8,087 bases of DNA from Prochlorococcus sp. AG-686-P16. Lineage in GTDB: Bacteria > Cyanobacteriota > Cyanobacteriia > PCC-6307 > Cyanobiaceae. A model generated the notes under the pieces. It was not told the DNA's origin and ran no database searches. It worked only from the letters and a program-made list of their open reading frames with translations. The stretch is from positions 1 to 8,087 of the forward strand of contig QCVY01000042.1 of NCBI GenBank assembly GCA_003208695.1, given 5' to 3'. The position numbers were made by a program, and so were the translations under genes. Within the stretch, counting starts at the first letter, position 1, and every line of letters starts with the position of its first letter. Of the stretch, positions 1-6,208 are shown in pieces.

Positions 1-210
1 ATTAACTCAAATGCCTTGGTAGAACATGATACGGAAATTGGAGACTTTAGCCATATAAGTACTGGGGCTTTAATAAATGGAGGCGTTAATATTGGTAGCC
101 ATTCATTTATTGGAAGCGGAACTATAATTAGAGAAGGAATTAAGATTCCAAAAGAAACAATATTAGGTGCTGGTAAAACAATTCTTCATTTTCCTCCTAA
201 AAATATTTAA
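1..210 (+). CDS. neuD: NeuD/PglD-type sugar O/N-acyltransferase, 3' end only
   Basis: This is the C-terminal 69 residues of a left-handed beta-helix acyltransferase; the reading frame is open from base 1 and its start lies outside the window. The TTG at 16 is an internal leucine, not a start. Hexapeptide-repeat character is clear, with a run of I-G-x and G-A turns (IGDFSHIS, NIGSHSFIG, ILGAG). The VEHDTEIGDFSHIS segment matches the part of PglD/NeuD proteins that carries the active-site histidine and a second acetyl-CoA-side histidine. Family members use acetyl-CoA to acetylate an amino sugar or a sialic-type acid in the cytoplasm. The stop is 3 bases before the neuB start, so the two are probably co-transcribed. 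Whether it O-acetylates the finished nonulosonate or N-acetylates a precursor cannot be told from this fragment. Confidence 0.82.
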   Translation: MNSNALVEHDTEIGDFSHISTGALINGGVNIGSHSFIGSGTIIREGIKIPKETILGAGKTILHFPPKNI

Positions 211-213
211 ACA

Positions 214-1218
214 ATGCAAAAAACTTTGATAATTGCTGAAATTGGTGTAAATCATAATGGAGATATAAATAATGCAAAGAAACTTATTTTTGAAGCTGCT
301 AAATGTGGTGCAGATATTGTCAAATTTCAAACTTTTAAAACTGAAGAATTAGCAACTTCATCTGCAAAAAAAACAAATTATCAAATTCAAAATACTAAAA
401 CTGAATCATTTTCTCAGACAGACATGTTAAAGGGACTTGAACTTAATTATGAAGATCATATCGTTTTACTAGAAGAATGTAAAAGACAAAATGTTGAATT
501 TCTCTCTACTGCATTTGATATTGAAAGTCTCAAAATGTTAATTAATTTTGGTATTAAAAGGATTAAAATCCCCTCAGGCGAGATAACTAACCTACCTTAT
601 TTAAAAGCAATAGGTAATTCAAATCTGCCTATTATTCTTTCCACGGGTATGTCTGATCTAATTGAAGTCAAGCAAGCTTTAAATGTCCTTAGCAATAAAT
701 CATGTAATAAAAGTAATATCACCGTTTTACATTGCACCTCTGAATATCCTGCTCCCTTAAAAAATGTTAATCTTAGAGCAATGAATACAATTAAGAATAA
801 TTTAAAAGTTAATGTTGGTTATTCAGATCATACTTTAGGTATAGAGGTAGCTTTAGCCGCAGTATCATTAGGAGCCAAAATAATTGAAAAGCATATTACA
901 CTTGATAATAATCAGTATGGACCTGATCACAAGGCAAGTTTAGAACCTGAAGAATTTGGACAAATGGTTAAAGGGATAAGGGTTGTAGAAGAATCATTAG
1001 GGAGTGATATTAAAAAACCATCAAAGGTAGAAATTGAGAATAGTTTATTGGTTAGAAAATCTATTGTAGCTTCAAAGAAAATTAAAATTGGGGATACTTT
1101 TAGTTTAGAAAATTTAACTTGTAAAAGGCCATATAACGGAATATCTCCAATGAATTGGGATCGATTAATTGGCAAGAAATCTAAAAGGGATTATGAAAAA
1201 GATGAACCTATAAAGTAA
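214..1218 (+). CDS. neuB: N-acetylneuraminate/legionaminate synthase (NeuB/LegI type)
   Basis: This enzyme condenses phosphoenolpyruvate with an N-acetylmannosamine-type sugar to give a nine-carbon nonulosonic acid. The 334 residues are full length for the family. Residues 1 to about 265 form the TIM barrel: AEIGVNHNG at 8-16, CTSEYPAP at 174-181, GYSDHT at 202-207 and EKH at 225-227. His206 and His227 have the same 21-residue spacing as the Mn-binding His215/His236 of meningococcal NeuB. Residues from about 279 form the C-terminal SAF (antifreeze-like) domain, where Arg305 in KRPYNGISPM matches the substrate-contacting Arg314. The N-terminal motif AEIGVNHNG and the KKTNYQ segment favour NeuB/LegI over the pseudaminate synthase PseI. 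The 2,4-diacetamido (LegI) and simple ManNAc (NeuB) substrates cannot be separated by eye. No Shine-Dalgarno site is visible; it follows neuD by 3 bases. It converges on the PIG-L gene with two bases between stops. Confidence 0.93.
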   Translation: MQKTLIIAEIGVNHNGDINNAKKLIFEAAKCGADIVKFQTFKTEELATSSAKKTNYQIQNTKTESFSQTDMLKGLELNYEDHIVLLEECKRQNVEFLSTAFDIESLKMLINFGIKRIKIPSGEITNLPYLKAIGNSNLPIILSTGMSDLIEVKQALNVLSNKSCNKSNITVLHCTSEYPAPLKNVNLRAMNTIKNNLKVNVGYSDHTLGIEVALAAVSLGAKIIEKHITLDNNQYGPDHKASLEPEEFGQMVKGIRVVEESLGSDIKKPSKVEIENSLLVRKSIVASKKIKIGDTFSLENLTCKRPYNGISPMNWDRLIGKKSKRDYEKDEPIK

Positions 1219-1220
1219 TT

Positions 1221-1883
1221 TTATTCAATCTGTTTTAAAATTTGAAAAGCCTCTGCAGCTAAGCAATTAGATGTACTCCCTCTATACTTAGCTAAAGCCA
1301 TAATAGATTCCTCGCTCCTTGGAAAAGGGAATTTATCAACTTCAGAAGAATAAATATTTAATAATTTAATTTTTTGATCTAGGAATCTAGAAATATCAAT
1401 ATATAAATTTGGAAAAAATGCTTTTGTTTTATCTAAGCCAAATTCCGTTTCAGAAAGTGTTTCGTATACAATTAACCTTTTTAAAAAATGATTTCTAAAG
1501 CTTTTTGTCGAGCTAATGATAGCCTTATGTACAATTTCATGATCTGTATGAACATCTCCTAAGTGTGGGAAAAATATTTCTTCAGGAGCAAATTCTTTGA
1601 TAATTTTTGATATTGAATTAATAAGAGAAGGAAGTTCATTTTGATTTAATTTTGCTGCAGGAAAATCTAATTGATAGAGTTTGTCAAATCCAATTTGATC
1701 TTTAATTAAGCAAATTTGTTTATCCCTATTTTCCTTTTGAATATTATTCCAACCCAAATGTTTACTTGGTTTAGTAACTATAACCCAAGCTAAAGTATGT
1801 CCTTGAGACTTTCTCTTTAATAATGTTCCTCCTACACCAAGAATCTCATCATCAGCATGTGGTGCGATCACAAGAGTTTTCAT
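1221..1883 (-). CDS. PIG-L/LmbE-family N-acetyl sugar deacetylase
   Basis: This is a zinc-dependent deacetylase of the PIG-L (LmbE) family, which removes N-acetyl groups from GlcNAc-type sugars. The 220 residues are full length. The family signature PHADDE lies at 8-13, giving His9 and Asp12 as zinc ligands and Asp11 as the likely general base. The second motif, HTDHEIVHKA at 112-121, supplies the third ligand, His115. No signal peptide is seen, so it should act in the cytoplasm. It is the last gene of the leftward operon: its ATG overlaps the TGA of the formyltransferase gene as ATGA. A good Shine-Dalgarno-like GAGGTAGG sits 9 bases upstream of the ATG, inside the preceding gene. The natural substrate is unknown. 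Its position suggests that it exposes an amine on a nonulosonate or its precursor, which the adjacent formyltransferase could then formylate. Confidence 0.9.
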   Translation of the reverse strand: MKTLVIAPHADDEILGVGGTLLKRKSQGHTLAWVIVTKPSKHLGWNNIQKENRDKQICLIKDQIGFDKLYQLDFPAAKLNQNELPSLINSISKIIKEFAPEEIFFPHLGDVHTDHEIVHKAIISSTKSFRNHFLKRLIVYETLSETEFGLDKTKAFFPNLYIDISRFLDQKIKLLNIYSSEVDKFPFPRSEESIMALAKYRGSTSNCLAAEAFQILKQIE

Positions 1884-2767
1884 AAATAAAAACCTACCTC
1901 AATTTCTTGAATTATATTAGGTTCGATATTTAATATCTTAATAGCTCCTTTACCGCATTTCACAATTATTTTTTCATCCTTTATTTCTAAAACTTTACCT
2001 GGTTCGATATTCTCAAAGAAATCAGAAACAGCTTCAGCCTCCCAAATTTTATATTCATTCCCTTCATATAAAATGGATGCCCCACAATAGGGTTTTGTAA
2101 GTCCTCTAATTAGATTTCTTATATTTTCTGCATCCATTCTCCAATCAATTAGGCCATCTATTTTTCTTCTTTTTCTCCAAGTATTAGATAACCTATTATC
2201 CTGAGGAATTTTTCTATAACAATTGTTTTGCAAATCAGGTAGAAAAGAGTTTATTTGTTTTATTGCTGTTTTGGTCATTTTTTCATAAAGAGTTGATGCT
2301 GTATCTTTATAAGTTACTTTAATAACCTTTTGATTAAGAATATCTCCACTATCCGCAAATTTATTTATGAAGAAGAATGTTGATCCAGTTTCTTTTAAAC
2401 CTAATACTAAAGCCCAGATGATTGGATGTCTTCCTCTATTCTTTGGTAAATATGCGGGATGGTAACCTAGAACACCAAGCTTTGGAATATCTATAAGATC
2501 TTGTTTTAAAAGTTTTGACCAGCCAAAACAAAATATAATGTCTGGTTCAAGAGATTTAATCCAATTAGTATTAGATGATTCATTTATATCTTTTGTATAT
2601 TTAAATGGAATATTATTTTGTTTTGCAAGACTTGATAAGTCACAAAAATCATTATTAAATTTTGATTCTTTTAAAGTACAAATTCCAACTATATTTGCTT
2701 TATTTTTTATTAAAACTTTTAAACAATCATAGGAAAATTTTACGCAACCTATAAATATAATTTTCAT
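1880..2767 (-). CDS. Formyltransferase-domain protein, probable sugar N-formyltransferase
   Basis: The 295-residue protein has a formyl_trans_N fold: a Rossmann-like start (MKIIFIGCVKFS), then HPAYLPKNRGRHP at 103-115 and ADSGDIL at 138-144. These match the catalytic His and Asp (His103, Asp139) of methionyl-tRNA formyltransferase, ArnA and the sugar N-formyltransferases, which use N10-formyltetrahydrofolate. A formyl_trans_C-like domain follows at about 205-290. The usual catalytic Asn of the N-x-H motif is replaced by Gly101 (G-Y-H). Housekeeping Fmt is unlikely, because the gene sits between neuC and a deacetylase gene, joined to both by ATGA overlaps. The most likely role is N-formylation of an amino sugar for the surface glycan. 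No Shine-Dalgarno site precedes the ATG, so translational coupling to neuC is likely. This left copy is complete; the right-arm copy is truncated. Confidence 0.87.
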   Translation of the reverse strand: MKIIFIGCVKFSYDCLKVLIKNKANIVGICTLKESKFNNDFCDLSSLAKQNNIPFKYTKDINESSNTNWIKSLEPDIIFCFGWSKLLKQDLIDIPKLGVLGYHPAYLPKNRGRHPIIWALVLGLKETGSTFFFINKFADSGDILNQKVIKVTYKDTASTLYEKMTKTAIKQINSFLPDLQNNCYRKIPQDNRLSNTWRKRRKIDGLIDWRMDAENIRNLIRGLTKPYCGASILYEGNEYKIWEAEAVSDFFENIEPGKVLEIKDEKIIVKCGKGAIKILNIEPNIIQEIEVGFYL

Positions 2768-3936
2768 TTTAAATTCAGATCATAAAAAGATTTACTAATT
2801 AGTTCATCGAAATTTGTATTTTCTAAAATTTTAATAATTTTATTTGTTGCCCCAGGTTCCCCATATGGATTTTTGAGATTTGTTAGATTTTTTTTGAATT
2901 CATTTGAATATATTTTTTTAATTGATTTACTAATTAGTTCTTCTTTTGGTGGGCAATCAATAACGCTTTTTGCCTTTAAACGTCCCATTTGTCTTTTCCC
3001 TATATTAATTGTAGCTTTTTTAAAAAAAGGCACCTCTAATAATCCACTAGAAGAATTACCTATAACCCCATCACATATTTTAAGTAAACTAAAATAATTG
3101 AGTTGTCCTAATGAATTAAAAAAATAAGAGTTATTATTTTTCAAAACAAAAGATTTAATCTTATTTATGATAAATCTATTGTGAGGGTCAGCATTAGGTA
3201 ATGTAAAGATTAATGTAGTGTCTTTGAGATTTTCAAGACTTTTTAATAGTTCCTCTATTCCTTTTTTAGAGGAATCTTTATTTAAGGTTTCTGGGTGGTA
3301 AGTTACTATTAGATTTTTTTTTCTAAATTTTATTTCTAAATTTTTTATAACTTCGTATTTATTAAGTAAATTCATTTCATTTATAGCATCAATTCCTAAA
3401 CCGCCTACTTTAAATACTCTTTTTGGATTTTCACCTAACTGAATCACTCTTTTTCTATACTCTTCTGAAGCCACAAAATGTATGTGAGAAAATTTTGTTA
3501 TTGCGTGACGAATTGATTCATCAATAAGACCTTCAGTTCTCTCTCCTCCATGTATGTGAGCTATTGGTATATTTTCATAACATGCTGGCAATACGGCAGA
3601 AAGGATTTCATATCGATCTCCCAAAACAATTAATAGATTAGGTCTTGTATTATAAAAAACTTTTGAAAATCCTTCGATACCATTTGCAGTAGCTTTCGAA
3701 ATAGCTCTTGGAGAATCAGATTTTAAATTTAGATTAATTTTTCCATTTATTTCAAATCCGTTTTCAAGAATTTCTTTTATCGTCTCACCATGAATTGCAG
3801 AAAGGTGAGAACCGGTAACCAAAAGTGATAAATCTATCTCATTTATTTTAGTTAATTTTTTAATAAGATTTTTAAGTAAACCAAATTCAGCTCTTGTACC
3901 AGTTACAACAGCAATCTTTCTTTTGTTAATTTCCAT
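2764..3936 (-). CDS. neuC: UDP-N-acetylglucosamine 2-epimerase (hydrolysing), NeuC/LegG type
   Basis: This enzyme hydrolyses a UDP-linked N-acetyl sugar with C2 inversion, giving free ManNAc (NeuC) or 2,4-diacetamido-2,4,6-trideoxymannose (LegG), the substrate of the NeuB/LegI synthase. The 390 residues are full length, with the GT-B-like epimerase fold. Visible motifs are TGTRAEFG at 12-19, TGSHLS at 41-46, GDRYE at 106-110, HIHGGERTEG at 126-135, DESIRHAITK at 139-148, TYHPET at 212-217, GNSSSG at 293-298 followed by Glu301, and NPYGEPG at 356-362. The GGERTEG and RHAITK motifs favour the hydrolysing NeuC/LegG branch over the non-hydrolysing WecB/MnaA branch. It is the first gene of the leftward operon. 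AAGGA directly abuts the ATG, too close to be a normal ribosome-binding site. The tail carries a 17-bp in-frame direct repeat. NeuC and LegG substrates cannot be separated by eye. Confidence 0.92.
   Translation of the reverse strand: MEINKRKIAVVTGTRAEFGLLKNLIKKLTKINEIDLSLLVTGSHLSAIHGETIKEILENGFEINGKINLNLKSDSPRAISKATANGIEGFSKVFYNTRPNLLIVLGDRYEILSAVLPACYENIPIAHIHGGERTEGLIDESIRHAITKFSHIHFVASEEYRKRVIQLGENPKRVFKVGGLGIDAINEMNLLNKYEVIKNLEIKFRKKNLIVTYHPETLNKDSSKKGIEELLKSLENLKDTTLIFTLPNADPHNRFIINKIKSFVLKNNNSYFFNSLGQLNYFSLLKICDGVIGNSSSGLLEVPFFKKATINIGKRQMGRLKAKSVIDCPPKEELISKSIKKIYSNEFKKNLTNLKNPYGEPGATNKIIKILENTNFDELISKSFYDLNLK
2789..2940. repeat. 17-bp in-frame direct repeat in the 3' end of neuC
   Basis: The sequence GATTTACTAATTAGTTC occurs at 2789-2805 and again at 2924-2940 in the same orientation. 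The copies are 135 bases (45 codons) apart and in frame on the coding strand. Both encode ELISKS, at residues 333-338 and 378-383 of the NeuC protein. It may be chance in low-complexity AT-rich coding sequence or the trace of a small duplication. Recombination between the copies would remove 45 codons without a frameshift. Confidence 0.8.
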
Positions 3937-4133
3937 TCCTTTATAATATGCTTTTTATAAGTTTTGGAAAAGTTTTAGTAAGCTTTTAATGTAAACAAAG
4001 AATATTTTAAATACTAGATTATTTAATAAAGTCAAATGTACTTAATTAATAAACTTATAAAAAAATTTTTAAATATCTATTGTTTATAACTTAAAAATTT
4101 AAATTTTTAAATCATTACTTTACAATAATTGCA
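3937..4133. promoter_or_regulatory. Divergent AT-rich intergenic region, presumed promoters for both directions
   Basis: This 197-base non-coding stretch lies between the divergent starts of neuC (leftward) and the GDP-fucose synthase gene (rightward), so it should carry both promoters. Candidate -10 boxes are TACAAT at 4121-4126 for the rightward gene and TATTAT (complement of 3943-3948) or TATAAA (complement of 3954-3959) for the leftward gene. Two of them lie only 7-8 bases from the start codon, which would mean nearly leaderless transcripts. No convincing -35 boxes are seen. In DNA this AT-rich, -10-like hexamers arise by chance, so the assignment rests mainly on gene arrangement. Confidence 0.45.
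4091..4110. repeat. 20-bp perfect A/T-only palindrome
   Basis: TTAAAAATTTAAATTTTTAA is its own reverse complement. It lies 24 bases before the ATG of the GDP-fucose synthase gene, upstream of the candidate -10 box, where a dimeric regulator could bind. A palindrome of only A and T in such AT-rich DNA can arise by chance, so a regulatory role is speculative. Confidence 0.4.
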
Positions 4134-5120
4134 ATGAATAAAGTATTAAATAATTCAAAACTAGCCGTCTTCGGATCATCAGGTATGGCTGGAAGTGCAA
4201 TAGTTAGTTTATTAAAGAAATCAGGTTATAAAAATCTTCTTACTCCTAAAAGAAAAGATTTAAATCTATTAAACTTTGCTGATGTAGAGATATGGTTTAA
4301 AAATTACAAACCTGATGTAGTGATTTTAGCAGCTGCAAAGGTTGGAGGTATATATTCAAATAATATTTATCCAGCTGATTTTATTTTAGAAAATCTTAAA
4401 ATTCAAACTAATGTAATTGAGATCTCATGGAGAAATAAAATCAAAAAGCTGCTTTTTTTAGGCAGTAGCTGTATTTATCCAAAGTTTGCTAAGCAACCTA
4501 TAACTGAGGAAGAATTACTTAAAGGTTACTTAGAACCTACTAATCAATGGTATGCAATAGCTAAAATTTCTGGTATTAAACTTTGTGAATCTTTAAAAAA
4601 ACAATATAATTTTAATGCAATAAGTTTAATGCCAACAAATTTATACGGACCTGGCGATAATTATCATCCAAATAATAGTCATGTATTGCCAAGTTTTATA
4701 AGACGTTTTATTGAAGCAAAAATTACAAGACAAAAAAAAGTAATATGTTGGGGTACTGGCTCTCCATTAAGAGAATTTTTGCATGTAGACGATTTAGCTA
4801 GTGCATGTGTTTTTGTTCTTGAGAATTGGGAGCTAGATAAAAGTAATTCTCCAAAATATTTAGATGGGACTCCTCTTCCATTTCTAAATGTTGGAACTGG
4901 CATAGATATCACAATTAAACAACTAGCAAATTTGGTGGCCAAGTTAGTAGGATATGACGGAGAAATTTATTGGGATTCTTCTAAGCCGGATGGAACCCCA
5001 AAAAAACAATTAGATGTTAGTAGGCTTAAATCTTTAGGATGGAGTTCACAAATTTCTCTAGAAAAAGGCCTAGAAAAAACTATTGCTTTATATATTAAGG
5101 AAAATAATAAACAGTTTTAA
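4134..5120 (+). CDS. fcl: GDP-L-fucose synthase (GDP-4-keto-6-deoxymannose epimerase/reductase)
   Basis: This NADPH-dependent extended short-chain dehydrogenase epimerises C3 and C5 of GDP-4-keto-6-deoxymannose and reduces C4 to give GDP-L-fucose. The 328 residues are near the usual 310-325. The nucleotide-binding turn GSSGMAGSAI is at 14-23. The SSC triad region lies at 111-113, Y-x3-K at Tyr140/Lys144, NYHPNNSHVLP at 176-186 and SPLREFLHVDDLA at 210-222. With a constant offset of +4, Ser111, Cys113, Tyr140, Lys144, His183, Arg191 and Arg213 match the E. coli enzyme's Ser107, Cys109, Tyr136, Lys140, His179, Arg187 and Arg209, so it should be active. The ATG follows ATTGCA without a Shine-Dalgarno site. 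The partner gmd, which makes its substrate, is not in the window. It is transcribed away from the neuC operon and lies entirely in the single-copy centre. Confidence 0.95.
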   Translation: MNKVLNNSKLAVFGSSGMAGSAIVSLLKKSGYKNLLTPKRKDLNLLNFADVEIWFKNYKPDVVILAAAKVGGIYSNNIYPADFILENLKIQTNVIEISWRNKIKKLLFLGSSCIYPKFAKQPITEEELLKGYLEPTNQWYAIAKISGIKLCESLKKQYNFNAISLMPTNLYGPGDNYHPNNSHVLPSFIRRFIEAKITRQKKVICWGTGSPLREFLHVDDLASACVFVLENWELDKSNSPKYLDGTPLPFLNVGTGIDITIKQLANLVAKLVGYDGEIYWDSSKPDGTPKKQLDVSRLKSLGWSSQISLEKGLEKTIALYIKENNKQF

Positions 5121-5232
5121 AATATTGTCATCAAAATAATCTACTTTGAACCATAATATTAAATTTTAAGCTATGTCTCTCATCCTTTCTATTGTTAATT
5201 AGAAATTTCAATAATTTATTTATAGAGGATTT
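5121..5232. other. Convergent intergenic gap, no clear terminator
   Basis: This 112-base AT-rich spacer lies between the stop codons of the rightward GDP-fucose synthase and the leftward epimerase gene. A weak stem (AATAATT at 5210-5216 with AATTATT at 5235-5241) overlaps the epimerase stop, but it is A/T only and not a convincing terminator. Nothing else is recognised here. Confidence 0.5.
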
Positions 5233-5738
5233 TTAATTATTTTTTGAGTACCATTCTATAACTTCTTTTAAAGAACTTTTTAATTCATACTTAGGTTTCC
5301 AGTTTAAAATTTTCTTAGCTTTTTCAATATTTGAATAAAGTTCCATGCTCTCGCCTTTTCGGTAATCTAATCCTCCAAATATAGGTTTACCTTTTCCAAT
5401 AATCTCCTTAACGGTTTCAGTAACTTCTCTTATTGATATTGGTATGCCTGATGCCACATTTATGACTTCTCCATAAGCATCTTTATTATTTAAAGCTTTT
5501 ATTAAAGCATTATTAAAATCTTTAACATACAAATAATCTCTTATCTGATCGCCCCAAGTGACATTAAACTCTTTGTTCTGAAGGCAATTATCAATTAAAT
5601 AAGGTAAAAAACGTTCTTTGCTCTGTCTCTCTCCATAAACTAAAAATGGCCTTATTATTGTTGTATTTAAAATTCCTTGCTCATAACATTGTTTTAAATA
5701 ATGAGTCGAAGATAACTTACTTAATGCATAAGGGGATT
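5233..5738 (-). CDS. NAD(P)-dependent sugar-nucleotide epimerase/dehydratase, C-terminal 167 residues
   Basis: This is the C-terminal part of an extended short-chain dehydrogenase acting on a nucleotide-sugar. The fragment opens with SPYALSKLSS, which contains the catalytic Y-x3-K motif. It continues with TTIIRPFLVYG, a WGDQIRDYLYVKDF segment, VINVASG and NWKPKY near the end, all normal for UDP-glucose 4-epimerase or dTDP-glucose dehydratase relatives. The YRKGESMELYSN segment recalls 4-ketoreductases/epimerases such as the RfbJ type, but the exact reaction is not assignable. The N-terminal Rossmann half, about 120-140 residues with the NAD-binding glycine motif, is missing because the inverted arm begins at 5739. 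The TTG at 5530-5532 is an internal leucine, not a start. The frame runs a few codons into the arm (reading S-P-Q before SPYALSK) and stops at 5755-5757. It is a truncated product of the junction, probably intact in the real genome. Confidence 0.85.
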
Positions 5739-5750
5739 GTGGAGATATTC
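5731..5750. other. Inner junction of the inverted duplication
   Basis: Here the epimerase gene (ending at 5738) switches into the reverse complement of base 2349 and onward, inside the formyltransferase gene. Just outside the arms, 2350-2356 (TATCCGC) and the complement of 5738-5732 (AATCCCC) still agree at 5 of 7 bases. The epimerase frame reads sensibly across the join as S-P-Q-S-P-Y-A-L-S-K. A few bases at the join therefore probably belonged to both parents, which is microhomology. There is no transposon end, target duplication or attachment site. Confidence 0.75.
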
Positions 5751-6208
5751 TTAATCAAAAGGTTATTAAAGTAACTTATAAAGATACAGCATCAACTCTT
5801 TATGAAAAAATGACCAAAACAGCAATAAAACAAATAAACTCTTTTCTACCTGATTTGCAAAACAATTGTTATAGAAAAATTCCTCAGGATAATAGGTTAT
5901 CTAATACTTGGAGAAAAAGAAGAAAAATAGATGGCCTAATTGATTGGAGAATGGATGCAGAAAATATAAGAAATCTAATTAGAGGACTTACAAAACCCTA
6001 TTGTGGGGCATCCATTTTATATGAAGGGAATGAATATAAAATTTGGGAGGCTGAAGCTGTTTCTGATTTCTTTGAGAATATCGAACCAGGTAAAGTTTTA
6101 GAAATAAAGGATGAAAAAATAATTGTGAAATGCGGTAAAGGAGCTATTAAGATATTAAATATCGAACCTAATATAATTCAAGAAATTGAGGTAGGTTTTT
6201 ATTTATGA
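5739..6208 (+). pseudogene. 5'-truncated copy of the sugar N-formyltransferase-like gene
   Basis: This holds codons 141 to the stop of the gene that is complete at 1880-2767 on the other strand. Residues 1-140 are gone, including the HPAYLP segment with catalytic His103 and the alanine before Asp139. Reading upstream past the join, the frame meets a TAA at 5729-5731. What remains is a linker and the formyl_trans_C-like domain. An ATG at 5810, equal to Met164 of the intact protein, could open a 132-residue frame, but this would be catalytically dead and is not believed to be a gene. The ATGA overlap with the following PIG-L copy is kept. If the arm is an artefact, this locus does not exist in the organism. 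Confidence 0.9.

Larger units (their letters stand above)
1..2349 (+). repeat. Left arm of a 2349-bp inverted repeat
   Basis: This segment is repeated as its reverse complement at 5739-8087, so base i pairs with base 8088-i. The arm holds the end of neuD, all of neuB, all of the PIG-L gene and the 3' half of the formyltransferase gene. Gene coordinates mirror without any offset, so there are no indels. All paired proteins are identical, and the stretches compared base by base (arm ends, gene junctions, the inner boundary) are identical too. Homology stops at 2349/5739: base 2350 is T, whereas the complement of 5738 is A. The left copy is in its natural context, because the formyltransferase gene runs intact across 2349. 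This arm is therefore taken as the original. Confidence 0.97.

Noticed and set aside
927..1175. Open frame of 82 codons antisense to neuB (also 6913-7161 in the second copy)
   Set aside because: It lies wholly inside the strongly recognised neuB gene on the other strand, and its product resembles no known family. It is a by-product of codon bias.
2538..3097. Open frames at 2538-2732 and 2873-3097 antisense to the formyltransferase and neuC genes
   Set aside because: Both are inside clear genes on the opposite strand, with low-complexity products rich in Phe, Ser and Leu and no family resemblance.
4679..4942. Open frame of 87 codons antisense to the GDP-fucose synthase gene
   Set aside because: The sense strand encodes conserved residues of the synthase throughout; the antisense product has no recognisable features.
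5121..5232. Rho-independent terminator between the convergent fcl and epimerase genes
   Set aside because: Only short A/T stems could be found, none GC-containing with a following T-run, so no terminator is claimed.
5233..5532. A complete 99-residue gene starting at TTG 5532
   Set aside because: The frame is open upstream to the join and encodes the conserved SPYALSK, IIRPFLVYG and WGDQIRDY segments. The TTG is the leucine inside DYLYVKDF.
5810..6208. A separate 132-residue gene starting at the ATG at 5810
   Set aside because: It is identical to residues 164-295 of the formyltransferase complete at 1880-2767. The ATG is an internal methionine of a truncated copy.
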